Shown here: positions 12,801 through 20,971 of the stretch, piece by piece
Layout of the letters: the number at the start of each line of letters is the position of its first letter
How positions within the stretch are numbered: the first letter of the stretch is position 1
Source: a virus
IMG/VR virus record: IMGVR_UViG_3300028837_002886
Location: 1 to 64,000 of that record
Direction: 5' to 3' (one strand)
DNA length: 64,000 bases
Position numbers and translations under genes: made by a program
Notes under the pieces: model-generated
The model's input: only the letters and a program-made list of their open reading frames with translations
Told to the model about the DNA's origin: nothing
Databases searched by the model: none

Positions 12801-14564
12801 TTGCAATGCGGCAGGTATGCCAGCGGCTGTCACTTGCTCTATAGTATTAGTTGCGCCAGTGCCGCCGGACTGAAATCTATAAAGATAGCCATTACTTGTG
12901 CCTATATATAGCCAACCGTCGTAAGTCGCGAGAGCTGTTATTGTTTCTGTTGCATCAAAATCGTCGGCATCGTTACCTTCTACTCTATTTGCGTTCGCAT
13001 CAGCTGTGTGGCCAAACGTCATTTCACCTTCATCTATAGAAGTCGAAATAGTATCAAGAGAATCTCCGGTTGATGCGCTAGCGTTTTTAACCAAACGATA
13101 AAGCTTGTGATGGTATGCAAAATATATCGCACTATCAAACTCAGCTATTGCTGCAACATCTTTGATGGCATACGGATCAGGTTCGTAACCAGAAATCCAT
13201 GTGTTATATAAATCATCCCAACGGCCTTCGCCCTGAATGATATGTTGGGTAAATTCGTAACTTAATTCAACTTGAGTCGACTGATCTTTAATAGGTATAT
13301 CAGGAGTAGCTACGGTGCCTATTGCGCCACTTACATCCAGCTCCGCCTCTTTGCCTTCAAACTCTCTGAATATTCTGGTGTTACTAACAGGCAGAATGCC
13401 TCTATCGTTACAATCAAAGTTCCTACCTCCCTGCCTAATGATGACATCAGGATCTGCCGATTGTGGGTAAGCGTAGCCAGAAGTAGCCGTCTTATAACGA
13501 GGATCGTATTCTCTGAATGGCAGATTTTCTCGTGTAACGTCATACTTTTGAGCAGGATGAGGAATGAGAAGCTCGCCTATGTCAAATGTCATAGCGTATA
13601 GAGCGTCGAGCTCTGGTTTATTAGCCCAGGCTATGGCCGCCAGCATTAATGGAGTATATTGACCATGATAGATAGTCGTGCTTGAAGCTATTGTTACATA
13701 AAAATCATATTCATCATGTGGATCTATGCCTGTTGGATCAAACTCGGTTATAACAAAGGTTACTTTTACTGTGCCATCCTCCGGATACGCTTCTTTGATT
13801 TCATCTTCGATGTCTTTTAGTAGAGTATCTGCGCCGGAGGTTGTATTATAATGAGTCTTACTGCTTATTACACTATAGGAGCTTTCATCATAAATAGCCT
13901 TGGCTGTTTCAACGCTGGAGTAATTACCATTTATAAATGCAACACCTGTATCTGCATGAAGTGGAGTTATATCTGCAAGACGGGCTCTGTTCTGTAATAC
14001 TTCTTTTACAAGGGCTCGGTCGCCTGAATTTGTAATGACGGAAGAACTATCTACTTCGGTGAATTCGTCCTCAATTATGGTACCATCTACCCACTCCTTC
14101 CAATACCATTTGGCTGTATCTGTTTCGTCATAATCTCCAACGACAACAGCTAGGTCCGCCGTGAGGTAGTCTTCGATATTTGCCCAGTAGTATCGGTAGC
14201 CTTTCGGCAGCTGCATATTGATGACCTTGAACCTATCCTCAGTAAAGAGGAACAGGTTATAAAGGTCGTCTCGACTCATTTCGTTGTCGACAATGCTAAC
14301 AAGGAATTTTTCACCAAGCTCCTCGAAGACACCATTACCTATTTGTAATGAGTTTAGTTCTACGTGGGTGTTTAACTTTTCATCATTGTCCGTCAGGTCT
14401 ATGAGAGGTCTGTTGTCGGTTTGCCATTCTACATAATCGGCAGGCACGTAGCCCTGCACGCCGGGTTTACCATCATCATCTATGCCTTGAATATATGTTA
14501 CCCCGTTTATTGTGATTGGACCATCACCCAGCGGTCCCAGTGACCATTTTTTAATTAAAGCCAT
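6840..14564 (-). CDS. Giant (2574 aa) multidomain tail/baseplate-fibre protein
   Basis: The largest gene here. An RBS (GGAG, 8 bases before the ATG) supports the start MALIKKWSLG. Roughly the first 400 residues look like a baseplate-anchoring region. About 440-650 carry repeated blade-like strands (ITALATYDGWLYIGTSNGYL, then FRLLEHDGADA) suggestive of a beta-propeller. Several carbohydrate-binding-like jelly rolls follow (for example ENADFENGNPPDDW). Near residue 2000 is the segment GDLYVMGNEVIANVTTAIVE, followed by DNMIEVNR and ALIWEETADEWQL, a pattern I know from T4-like phage fibre and structural proteins. No protease or glycosidase catalytic site was identified. Expected role: a very long host-recognition fibre or baseplate extension. 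Confidence 0.8.
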   Translation of the reverse strand: MALIKKWSLGPLGDGPITINGVTYIQGIDDDGKPGVQGYVPADYVEWQTDNRPLIDLTDNDEKLNTHVELNSLQIGNGVFEELGEKFLVSIVDNEMSRDDLYNLFLFTEDRFKVINMQLPKGYRYYWANIEDYLTADLAVVVGDYDETDTAKWYWKEWVDGTIIEDEFTEVDSSSVITNSGDRALVKEVLQNRARLADITPLHADTGVAFINGNYSSVETAKAIYDESSYSVISSKTHYNTTSGADTLLKDIEDEIKEAYPEDGTVKVTFVITEFDPTGIDPHDEYDFYVTIASSTTIYHGQYTPLMLAAIAWANKPELDALYAMTFDIGELLIPHPAQKYDVTRENLPFREYDPRYKTATSGYAYPQSADPDVIIRQGGRNFDCNDRGILPVSNTRIFREFEGKEAELDVSGAIGTVATPDIPIKDQSTQVELSYEFTQHIIQGEGRWDDLYNTWISGYEPDPYAIKDVAAIAEFDSAIYFAYHHKLYRLVKNASASTGDSLDTISTSIDEGEMTFGHTADANANRVEGNDADDFDATETITALATYDGWLYIGTSNGYLYRFQSGGTGATNTIEQVTAAGIPAALQAVNTLYVWTVPDQLAVGTDLGFRLLEHDGADAPQNVTITDLGTESPTLATTSVTAFTETSKYGSGYVQVLIIGTENNGIYYYGDRDFNSTRQLHHDDNYTNFVLNGLGAIQYASDFSSNYCTIKAFVKHKTQQDATIYMLVGIGDSSVEWDDDFGNHKPGDDELWRLVDANNEGDHEHFAYQRLNLYESETWRIDNFLENADFENGNPPDDWTFTGGIPGSVILDRRYGGNFNVYQAGLVNIDANTARVSQTYSPSGGLGVTPGTPKTFTFSIYMQNLTDLAASLEIGIEGLDNTGLVILESNSTAVNITTKDVWTRYTVTDTFSNVATVKARVYIKSTAAVQIGIDAAKLEESATATAFNSGGVNTSSFTSDNHACFINDIVSYSDHILMGGLRDTRGEWGGHKDEVGYSYPTGAPADEEYPNRPDGGINSAIDTVDGSTTDTLGSAVVEYLSSNGGLYYVDQLMLYNTSYGLDFFTFFKDANGAIWGGSKGRLFKVHDEKEASASSYVELFNDTNNPTEFRTIIRIPASDNDVDLIDPTSPLWHTFVISTLLQEGNKDRMRLIKGSVIVRNSPSSRVSYVEGRDYEVEYDPTNSNYGKIRRKPNPLFEMTGYGRIDPDQKVYIEYKYFNILEEVVGSTEGYKNLDLTARTVTINLPSGVLAENYELFCDMVYTKEFKGIDEAHPDFSTPVTGIKENLKPYDYVTTFTSAHVWSEKLHLLVYSRDQFKHQIYASYDFSIPRVDIIQLNEEWDEEGFVTAITPGIPHDNSPQEPNTSTFDEQTMQDAIAGGGGSITRQHVWYGFVSTDEAIKLYTMNVSQQDYFLNDIYDRRYYITKLQLWDYYIGIKSDTVAYFPFSRSFVSSNGRYIPATTVSSSTIEEIDDDNVCQFNNFPGEFDEQGLYDSEAEFQADWDYTPDYFGLSIVDEYGVRRWRADGLPDNPGIPRGLYITDPRSTGIAFDNTNAMQLNRNMTISQSFLDGSGEPLYPKDIYQFDLSYYLENAYGAGASSKLEVRIYYSDEGATGDLYYSTIRAFSGGADDLIEDKLDTISVRTAAAVIPKRIEIITSGWDESDEFGGGDPRYVGATHFDAGDYRAKLNLYLSNPRVYRAGVDYTKFYQSSARFDERIQYNVPLSGLAGSVYLKYKPTFKYNFNLAGSYQDSVVLFDSRKTANQENYFQIIYDAKDYNTSESLSKATFDNLGTVANPYSRWPLDGGSYWNSFKIVFYTKQMNIDQSDIEYEYRSYALDTWDTENQSRYKFESNEAFQVFHTLLVTWQRLDEIYPDITRFSDGYNDWQFLMTFYFDNLTPISKLIIIDPNVLENLTESIQIGGGWLKQSYNPSTETITWSESLAEGFINELRVERSAIDHDKAQLWINKKLPFLDANNIPVLQDIITLTDEVKIINGTTGEYANLRLNDMFIEGDLYVMGNEVIANVTTAIVEDNMIEVNRIQEFDDDGNWVGIPELASPVRSGIKSFRHPDDEDYDSALIWEETADEWQLIELDKFDITYDDNVLLGASWSTLSGTGTGEDNSIYTIVTTSDNTPTPMFGNSAGTWTFSTQIKTTDSGSWYVKIHTVAQLQDLSEIEHISDPFLVTPIYSEQMYRVVYETDNIKQVTIYLEVSTAGRLSSSLSHQNDVFAKTTTDSTNYEMPNETQDLRLRKLIVAAPIDNAGKEAFITYQGAKSAIKIMAVDGLWINNNVMTDSMTLKSEEDENLNVELHIYNNAGADGNLSLNAIRPAYIENIVNNSEITTFSGKVDNIQKYNLQISKSGHIEPGADADEVIFSTDNDIYQIMKIDSDANVYFRQAQLTNRDEPSAANPLIYNVIESVKLDLNDTLGTQDCVRVTLDQSGTGAVEAAPLVSSEIALSNSNESNGVRYLQAYKITFSGRVSGAPGDTQANIQHNLNISLDKTVVMFGVSSPLRHVYWDPTLSNANNLVVKLDDENTMTTTESSNPNDWVDPDDGYIKVFVTIMGQVPVTSGITMS

Positions 14565-14586
14565 TTGTATAACTCCATATTATATT

Positions 14587-14904
14587 TCATCGGTTTGCCA
14601 TCAGGTTAAACGATCCTCTGATTATTAATCGCTTGTCTTCTGTGTTGAGATCCCTCATTTTATATAAAGCAGATTTCCCTATTATTCTGCCACTGATGCC
14701 GATGTGTCGTTTGACCGTGAGGTTAGCCCACGAGCCAGATAATCTAAGATTAATCTCGGTGTCATAATATGGTTTTATGCCCATTTTTGTGTGTAGCGAC
14801 CGAACTCCTGAGATTTTATAAAATCGTCGTTCGATTTGACCACTGTACGTCGGGTGCTTAACTTCTACTGCCCAAAATGGGAAATCTCTACCAAATATTT
14901 TCAT
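14587..14904 (-). CDS. Small basic hypothetical protein in the tail operon
   Basis: 105 residues, strongly basic, starting MKIFGRDFPFWAVEVKH. The start overlaps the stop of the upstream gene (TAATG). The middle alternates charged and hydrophobic residues as in a small beta-sheet protein (EINLRLSGSWANLTVKRHIG). No known motif is visible. Its location between a fibre gene and a baseplate gene suggests a virion or assembly role, but function is unknown. Confidence 0.7.
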   Translation of the reverse strand: MKIFGRDFPFWAVEVKHPTYSGQIERRFYKISGVRSLHTKMGIKPYYDTEINLRLSGSWANLTVKRHIGISGRIIGKSALYKMRDLNTEDKRLIIRGSFNLMANR

Positions 14905-15227
14905 TAGTCAGCCTTGGTTATTGCTGTCTTTTTATATCGTCTAATATAGTTAGAAAGAAACGGAAACTGCTCTTTTATTGTTTTATACCTTTTGAGCTTT
15001 TTCTTTTTGTGATAGAACTTTACCTCTGTTTTGACCGTACTGTTAACGAGAGCTCTTATTTCATTTTTGTTGCCTTTGTAGTAATTTAAATTGTAACCCA
15101 GCACGCTATCTCCCTTGTAATTTGGATCCAGCACCAGTACATTGGGAATCGGATCATGAATTGTATAGTCTTCGCGACTTCCCGAATACTTGAATTCTCT
15201 ACCTTTAAGCTTCTCGTCAATTCTCAT
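14904..15227 (-). CDS. Small structural-module protein with HDP-x-P-x-VLVL motif
   Basis: The start at 15227 (MRIDEKLKGREF) was preferred over upstream in-frame ATGs because it gives a TAATG junction with the upstream gene; the product is 107 residues. It contains IHDPIPNVLVLDPNY followed by GYNLNYYKG. The same layout (HDPRPTVFVL, then TGLNTHYLG) occurs in the 204-residue protein at 36534-37148, so the two share a domain. The C-terminal third is Lys/Arg-rich. I have seen this motif in other myophage proteins but cannot give a firm function. Confidence 0.72.
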   Translation of the reverse strand: MRIDEKLKGREFKYSGSREDYTIHDPIPNVLVLDPNYKGDSVLGYNLNYYKGNKNEIRALVNSTVKTEVKFYHKKKKLKRYKTIKEQFPFLSNYIRRYKKTAITKAD

Positions 15228-16174
15228 TAGAAGTAAACGCTCCATACAAATGTGAAGCTCACCGAGTTTTCTTTTGTGATACCATTGAAGTATCTTTTTG
15301 TACAAAGTATGCCAGTCTCCATATCTGCGTTCTCGCCTGGAGTGTCCGGGTCTAATACCAACCCAGCGCTGCAGTATAGTCCCACTTCGTTGATGGTAAC
15401 ACCATCATAAGGATAAGCGCTGCCGGTTCCCGTAGCGCCATATGCCAAGTCCGGTAACGTTACCTGAAAGACTACCCTGTTATTGACATCAGAACCCTGA
15501 GTCGCGCTGACGCTGATATGATACTCATGCTCTCTGTCTATCATGACAAAAGGAGCTGGATCACCATTTGTGTCAGTTGGATCCTCCAACACAGTTCTAT
15601 CGGCATCGATAGTTGAACCTGGTATACCGCCTTGGCCGAACAGGTATTTTGAAATCATGAGCGGATAAATATTATCGCCTGGTGTCATAGTGTGACTTGG
15701 GTCTGGGTTCGCGCCGCCTGTCCATGAGTCGGTATCATTGTACAATAATCGATCATATACACCATATGGTTTAGCTTGACCGTCTGCTGTGGCGTCTATG
15801 TAACCGCTTCGGTATCGCCAAGGACAACCAAATGTTTGGGTTGTGCTGCCTGCTCCCGGGTTGTCAATACCGGTTGTGGAGTTCACATAATAATCTTGTA
15901 GTTGAGTAAATGGAGCAATAGCCGCCATCTGGCCCTCGTCATCCAGATAGCCCGTATGCTCGCCGAAGCTGGAAAACACATAACCAGCCAACAAATAAGC
16001 CAATGGCATTTTCAACCACGTCATGATTTGATTAGGCCCATGGTCCTCGTAAATAACATTGCCTTTTTCTCGGACATAAATGTCCAAGTAGCCGTGCGGT
16101 GTGGTAATTTTTTCAGGATCGAATCCGAACCTTTTATAAATAAGCTCATCGCACTTGTTTTTAAAATTTATCAT
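15227..16174 (-). CDS. Baseplate/tail-fibre-attachment-like protein
   Basis: A 315-residue protein, start MINFKNKCDELIYKRFG, overlapping the stop of the small gene upstream (TAATG). The C-terminal half has the sequence style of phage tail proteins with an immunoglobulin or collar-like beta fold: VVFQVTLPDLAYG, then DGVTINEVGLYCS, then SVSFTFVWSVYF at the end. The INEVGLY element recurs in baseplate and fibre-hinge proteins in my experience. It lies between the gpI-like gene and the giant fibre gene, where P2- and T4-type phages keep their fibre attachment proteins. Role inferred. Confidence 0.7.
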   Translation of the reverse strand: MINFKNKCDELIYKRFGFDPEKITTPHGYLDIYVREKGNVIYEDHGPNQIMTWLKMPLAYLLAGYVFSSFGEHTGYLDDEGQMAAIAPFTQLQDYYVNSTTGIDNPGAGSTTQTFGCPWRYRSGYIDATADGQAKPYGVYDRLLYNDTDSWTGGANPDPSHTMTPGDNIYPLMISKYLFGQGGIPGSTIDADRTVLEDPTDTNGDPAPFVMIDREHEYHISVSATQGSDVNNRVVFQVTLPDLAYGATGTGSAYPYDGVTINEVGLYCSAGLVLDPDTPGENADMETGILCTKRYFNGITKENSVSFTFVWSVYF

Positions 16175-16281
16175 TACTTCTCTCCGTTTTCTTTCTTATT
16201 TTTATCTTTCTTTTGTTTAGGTTTTTTGACTATTATTTTAAGATCATCTTTCGGCATTTCAACTCTATCATCAGGTGCCAT
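16174..16281 (-). CDS. Very small Lys-rich protein (35 aa)
   Basis: An ATG at 16281 is preceded by a strong ribosome site (AGGAG, 6 bases upstream), and the stop at 16176-16174 overlaps the next start in a TAATG junction. It encodes 35 residues, beginning MAPDDRVEMPKDD, then a Lys-rich tail (KKPKQKKDKNKKENGEK). The good ribosome site, tight coupling and lack of any other gene in this 117-base gap make it likely to be translated. Function unknown; a basic linker or assembly peptide is possible. Confidence 0.6.
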   Translation of the reverse strand: MAPDDRVEMPKDDLKIIVKKPKQKKDKNKKENGEK

Positions 16282-16290
16282 TATTTACTC

Positions 16291-16614
16291 CTATTGTAAA
16301 AATATATAACGTAAAATGTCACTTGTGACTTCTCTTTTGGAATTTTTCAGAGCCTTCTCGATATCTTTTTTTTCACCTGGCAACATATCCTTCACTTCAA
16401 GCCAAGTCGATAAGCTGTGTGATAGACTGGCTTTCATTTTATATTTACCTTCCGTGGTTTCAGCTACATATTGATTCACTGATAACAGGATCGGGTAAGA
16501 TTTCCATTCGAACCCTACCGTCGCGATATATCTTCCTGGCTCACCCCATTTTGTACGATACCACTTGAAGGCCTCAAAATCAGCAATCTTTAATCTCTTA
16601 TATTCATCACTCAT
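16291..16614 (-). CDS. Small KWY-motif protein, possible outlier of the 21-23.6 kb array family
   Basis: 107 residues. The segment FEAFKWYRTKWGEPGRYIAT recalls the YYKWYR start of the array proteins between 20968 and 23605, and length and predicted alpha/beta make-up are similar. It ends with a Lys-rich helical tail. The gene overlaps its upstream neighbour by 8 bases. The relationship is my reading of a short motif and needs a profile comparison. Function unknown; location argues for a baseplate or assembly role. Confidence 0.68.
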   Translation of the reverse strand: MSDEYKRLKIADFEAFKWYRTKWGEPGRYIATVGFEWKSYPILLSVNQYVAETTEGKYKMKASLSHSLSTWLEVKDMLPGEKKDIEKALKNSKREVTSDILRYIFLQ

Positions 16615-16837
16615 TCTTGAATAATCCGTTTATAATTTGCTGCTTGTCTTTTATGTTGGCCTCAATAACTTCAAGATAGCCGGTTTCCAAGCCATCAAGA
16701 AACTCTGTATATGTAAACAACTCGCCTGGATAAAATTCAGCTTCGGTTTCTGGATCTATGAGCACAGGACCTTCGGGAGTATACTCTTCAACTTCAGCTA
16801 CCCCTTCAAAACTCATTTCTATCACTCTAAGTGTCAC
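16607..16837 (-). CDS. Small acidic protein in the baseplate operon
   Basis: 76 residues, strongly acidic, start MTLRVIEMSFEGVAEVE. The GTG at 16837 has GAGG at proper spacing, so I keep it over the internal ATG at 16816. The sequence is mainly Glu/Asp with short strands. No motif recognised. It lies between the gpI-like gene and a KWY protein with almost no intergenic space, so expression is coupled to baseplate genes. Confidence 0.65.
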   Translation of the reverse strand: MTLRVIEMSFEGVAEVEEYTPEGPVLIDPETEAEFYPGELFTYTEFLDGLETGYLEVIEANIKDKQQIINGLFKNE

Positions 16838-16846
16838 TTACATACC

Positions 16847-18367
16847 TCACGTTGGATACGGATTAGAGTCTAACCACGTCAAGAATTCCGCACCCGTTAA
16901 TGTAAAAGACCAACCTGCGTTATCGACATAAGTTTGCAAACTGTCAATAGCTGTTTTAAATGTCAGAGTGTGTTGCAATCCTGCGATATGAGATGGATGA
17001 TCAACTCCTCTAGCGTGTACTCCGTTGTGCCGTATATAATCACCTATTACATCTTCGTCTTCGCTTAATGGATATCCTTCGGTTGTAACTACAATATCCG
17101 TCAACAGTTGCTCGTCTGTTATATTTATTACCTGCGTATCATATTCTGTATCGTTTGTATCATAATCCGACTTGAGCTGCTCCCATTCGCTTCCGCTGGA
17201 GTTGATACCTGCTATATCGTAAATCAACTTCAGCAATACGATTGTAAAATCTTCATAAATCGGTACAGGACCATCTGTATAAGGCGACAGGTTGATATTG
17301 ATTGCAGATTGAATATAACTAGGAGATAGAAAATCCATATATTTGTTGATGATCTTATCAACAACGTCAGGATCCTGCGGCATCAAATCTGTGTCGCCCT
17401 GATAGAACTGTGTCAATTCGTGACGGATATAGTTCGTCTTAAAATATGTATAAGGATCCGGGAAACCAGGCACTACACCAAGCAGCTCGTCAACATCTAT
17501 TCCTCTTGCAGCCGGGTCTGCCAAGAAATCAAACATCTCAAGGTTCTTTGTTTCAGTAAACAACGAATTTGGTATAGGAGATGATATCACCTCGTCCGTT
17601 GCTGGATCCGTTTCGAACCTTTCTCTTGGGTCTGTTTCTGTTATGTAGTTCTCTGCCTTGGTTGAGGCTTTGCCAGGATTATCCACATCCCTATCGAAAT
17701 AATTCTCGATGACCTCGTAGTCAAAACCCAAAAACTTGAAGAAAAATTTGAAACTATAATTAGTTCCTTTTATGTGATATATTTCCAGAGCGTTTTTAAC
17801 AATCTCTCTGAATGATGTATCGCCAAGCTGAAAGTCCTCTTTTTCGTATCCAACTAGTTGAGCGAGATATGCCAAATATTCATCAGGCACCGTGTCTATG
17901 TTGCCCAATTTTTCTATGTCCGTAATGACCGCTTCGATTTTGTCGTATTCAATACCGACGGCGCCGAATAGAAGTTTGAGTTTCTCTTTTTCACTTATAA
18001 TGGCGTTGTCATATCTCGGCAAGAAATTGAATATGTTGGTGTTCCAATAAGGATCGTTGGCGCCGAACTTATATACATAACACATGTAAGTATATAAATA
18101 TCGGCTTGTAATACCACGCTCGCCTGAAACATACACGGTTCCATCTGGGTTGTATAGCGGATAGCTAGCTTTATCGGCCATGCGCTGCATCAATGTTTCA
18201 TCCAGATACAGATTTTGAGTAGTTGTGTTGGTAATATATCCCTCTGCATCTTCTGTATCCAATAGCGACGCGACAGCTCGCAGATCGGGTTCTGTGATGT
18301 TAGTAAAGTCCTCGAGCAGGTATTGGATAGCTGCACTATTTATCAACGCCAGAGCTTTGTCTGCCAT
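16847..18367 (-). CDS. P2 gpI-like baseplate protein
   Basis: 506 residues. Residues of about 150-220 carry the signature of P2 tail protein I: an acidic segment on remaining within a domain (VPDEYLAYLAQLVGYE), then SFREIVKNALEIYHIKGTNY. In the family this region contacts baseplate J and anchors fibres. It follows the gp6/J-like gene directly with a TAATG overlap, matching the conserved J-then-I order of contractile tails. The C-terminal half is family-specific and longer than in P2. Confidence is high for the class, moderate for the exact wedge role. Confidence 0.85.
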   Translation of the reverse strand: MADKALALINSAAIQYLLEDFTNITEPDLRAVASLLDTEDAEGYITNTTTQNLYLDETLMQRMADKASYPLYNPDGTVYVSGERGITSRYLYTYMCYVYKFGANDPYWNTNIFNFLPRYDNAIISEKEKLKLLFGAVGIEYDKIEAVITDIEKLGNIDTVPDEYLAYLAQLVGYEKEDFQLGDTSFREIVKNALEIYHIKGTNYSFKFFFKFLGFDYEVIENYFDRDVDNPGKASTKAENYITETDPRERFETDPATDEVISSPIPNSLFTETKNLEMFDFLADPAARGIDVDELLGVVPGFPDPYTYFKTNYIRHELTQFYQGDTDLMPQDPDVVDKIINKYMDFLSPSYIQSAININLSPYTDGPVPIYEDFTIVLLKLIYDIAGINSSGSEWEQLKSDYDTNDTEYDTQVINITDEQLLTDIVVTTEGYPLSEDEDVIGDYIRHNGVHARGVDHPSHIAGLQHTLTFKTAIDSLQTYVDNAGWSFTLTGAEFLTWLDSNPYPT

Positions 18368-20613
18368 TATTCACCACCTACTTCCACATAATCAAACATT
18401 ACACCATGTATTTGAGATGCCACCAGAAGAGATGCGCCTTCAAATTCGTTATTCGAAACAACCATTATCTCGTTATATTTGGTTTCTATATTGTCTAATC
18501 CATAATTCTTCGCTGTCGCTGGTGGAGTGACTGGATCCGCTTTATAGGTTTCATAATCTTTTCCAAAGTAAGCTACCTGTAAATATCTGACACCAGCGAT
18601 TGACTGAACTAACGCTATTATTTCTGGCAGCACAATCGGTTCAGCATAGTCTCGATTTAATAGGCTATAGTTAAGAAACATCAAAGCGTTTACTTGTTCC
18701 TTAACCAGTTCTTGGTTGTAGTTCTTTTCTACGTATACTGTGCCTTTGACGTCGAAAGCGGTATATAGTGTATCTAAGTATACATTATCTATACATAGCA
18801 TCTTCTTGTTTGCCAAATAATTTTCAAATGTAGTAATATCGGAGGCGGCGTCTGTTACTTGATCCCACCACCACCAGGTTATTGTTAAGGCTTGTCCGGC
18901 CGGGATACCATAACCACCCATTTGTTCATATCTGGTCAAGAGACCTCGTGCGTAGTCGAATATGTAATCGACATTCTGCAGGTAAGGAGACAGGCCAACC
19001 GCCACATCAATAGCGGGGTATCTTTGATATACCGGAATGTACTCACTAGGAAGCTGTAGCGTGTATGAACTTATGCCATAGTTTTGATTTACGGCCGCGA
19101 AGCTTGGTGCTTCTTTCAAGTACAGCACATCATCTACACCAGTTTCGATTGACGCTACTACCCCTAGATATATCTCAGAACCTGTGCCAGTTCCTGGAAT
19201 GGAGATAACGTCATCAACAGATAGCTCAGAGCTAAACAGTGTGCCGGCTCCTGTTACTTTAGTTGGTTCCACTCCAGACGGGTCGAATGATATCGTACCG
19301 GTTAAAAGGCTCATTGCTGGAAAAGTAAACACATCACTTTTCACTTCATAAGGTTTAGTTATCTGTAATTGAGTATTGTATTCAGTTCTTGGATCCAAGG
19401 ACGACCAATTAACATAAGAAGGAACAATATAGATCCAACTCTCGAATGTCGGTATTGTATATCCATATTCGTCTGCTATTTCCGCAGGCTCGTTCACTTT
19501 ACCATAGACAACTGCCAACATTACATTTGAATGAGATATAAGTATTCGTTTATAATCCAACGGAGTAACAGTCTTGTCCGCTGTGGTCACATATAATGGA
19601 GCTCTTCGTCTCGCTTCATCGACTGTTTCAGCATTTGTGCCGTTGGCGCCAGCTTCGTTATTGGTGAATGTAATCATTACCGGATTGCCGCCAACAACAT
19701 AAGACTTGGTTTCTTTTATGGCTCCTGTGACTACATTACCAGATGTTCCGCCGCCGACTCTATAATATATTTTGATTGTATCGCCTGCGGCAAACACATT
19801 GGCGATGTCAGAGCTGGCGAATTTAATTGTCGTCGCACTGTTGGCGTCGACATCCACCACATAAGGAGGCACCAACAATGGAGAACCATCTTCTTTCAGT
19901 TGGGCTTCCTCAGATACGAAGCTGTTAACCTCGGGGAGCTTTTCTACTTCCTCACCTGTAGCGTTAAGCGTCCAAATTTGAATACTGCCATCCGCTACGG
20001 GAGATTCGGCTAAAACCAAAAGCTCGTTATCTGTGCCAGTCATAGTTTCTTCTTGAGTTTTAGTACTGCCCTCGTAAAATGTCAAAGCGTCGTCGCCTGT
20101 GAAATTAAGAGTCTGACTGGTAATGGTGCCTGTGTTTAGTGTGACAATAGCATCATCTCCGAAGTATATAAAATCTCCATCGGAATCTTTTAGAATTAAT
20201 TCGAAGTTTGCAGTATCTCCATTTCTGTCTGTACCGGTGAGCGCCAAGAGAACCGGTAAATCAAACGGCTCCACCCAGTTTGATAGAACAGCATCAGTTA
20301 TGACAGAGGCCGCGCCTGGCAGTGTCAGTCTGTAATTAATAAGCTTCAATAGCTCAATAACAGATTGCGTTTGCGTAGCGGTTGCCAGGTATGATTCGTT
20401 AGCCTTCCAATCAACTCGGAATGCCAGCAAATCCATAGTGTATGCGGATATCTCTATCAGCATTCTGCCTGCGTTAGATTCTAAAAAGTCTTCCCAGTTT
20501 TCGTTGTATTCCGGATTTTCACGAACGACACGTTTAATGTCAGTTACTATTGTTTCAAAGTCCAGAGCCGTATAAGAAAATCTGGGTAGAGCAATAAGGT
20601 CATCAGTTGCCAT
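18367..20613 (-). CDS. Baseplate wedge protein, gp6/J-like
   Basis: 748 residues. The N-terminal region NWEDFLESNAGRMLIEISAY, followed by DLLAFRVDWKANESYLATAT, is the typical start of T4 gp6-type wedge proteins, whose helical bundle joins neighbouring wedges. A Baseplate_J-like beta region follows (TVDEARRRAPLYVTTADK near residues 330-350), which is the most conserved part of the family. The gene sits between the gp25-like and gpI-like genes, the expected order. Stop and next start overlap. Confidence 0.92.
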   Translation of the reverse strand: MATDDLIALPRFSYTALDFETIVTDIKRVVRENPEYNENWEDFLESNAGRMLIEISAYTMDLLAFRVDWKANESYLATATQTQSVIELLKLINYRLTLPGAASVITDAVLSNWVEPFDLPVLLALTGTDRNGDTANFELILKDSDGDFIYFGDDAIVTLNTGTITSQTLNFTGDDALTFYEGSTKTQEETMTGTDNELLVLAESPVADGSIQIWTLNATGEEVEKLPEVNSFVSEEAQLKEDGSPLLVPPYVVDVDANSATTIKFASSDIANVFAAGDTIKIYYRVGGGTSGNVVTGAIKETKSYVVGGNPVMITFTNNEAGANGTNAETVDEARRRAPLYVTTADKTVTPLDYKRILISHSNVMLAVVYGKVNEPAEIADEYGYTIPTFESWIYIVPSYVNWSSLDPRTEYNTQLQITKPYEVKSDVFTFPAMSLLTGTISFDPSGVEPTKVTGAGTLFSSELSVDDVISIPGTGTGSEIYLGVVASIETGVDDVLYLKEAPSFAAVNQNYGISSYTLQLPSEYIPVYQRYPAIDVAVGLSPYLQNVDYIFDYARGLLTRYEQMGGYGIPAGQALTITWWWWDQVTDAASDITTFENYLANKKMLCIDNVYLDTLYTAFDVKGTVYVEKNYNQELVKEQVNALMFLNYSLLNRDYAEPIVLPEIIALVQSIAGVRYLQVAYFGKDYETYKADPVTPPATAKNYGLDNIETKYNEIMVVSNNEFEGASLLVASQIHGVMFDYVEVGGE

Positions 20614-20617
20614 ATTA

Positions 20618-20971
20618 TTAACCTTCTAATTCGAATTCGTACTCTAAAAAGTTTTCATTCAACGGATTACCAACTTCATTGAATTGTAATTTAATAAATA
20701 AATTATTGCCTTCTGCGGTAATAATTATATCCTGTAAATTAACGCGCGGTTCATACCTGTTAAGCGCGTTTTCAATCATTCTTTTAACGTCATTGATATA
20801 TATATCGGCTTGAGATTCAAATAATAATTTTCTCAAGTTGCTTCCAAACTGAGGCCTGCCTACGCGTTCGCCGGGCGTAGTCATAAGGATGCGCGTAATA
20901 GATTCTTTTATGAGTGCCTCGTTTGCTTTTATTTTGAAAAAAGCTTCACTATAGAATCCGGGTCCTCTCAT
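20618..20971 (-). CDS. Baseplate wedge protein, gp25/gpW-like
   Basis: 117 residues, the usual length. It shows the gp25 pattern: a helical start, TTPGERVGRPQFGSNLRKLL at 31-50, then NRYEPRVNLQ at 71-80 (the EPR motif that nucleates sheath polymerisation in contractile systems), and beta strands at the end (LFIKLQF). It is adjacent to the gp6-like gene, 4 bases apart. Its own ATG overlaps the stop of the last array gene (ATGA), so the array and the baseplate genes are in one transcript. Confidence 0.95.
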   Translation of the reverse strand: MRGPGFYSEAFFKIKANEALIKESITRILMTTPGERVGRPQFGSNLRKLLFESQADIYINDVKRMIENALNRYEPRVNLQDIIITAEGNNLFIKLQFNEVGNPLNENFLEYEFELEG

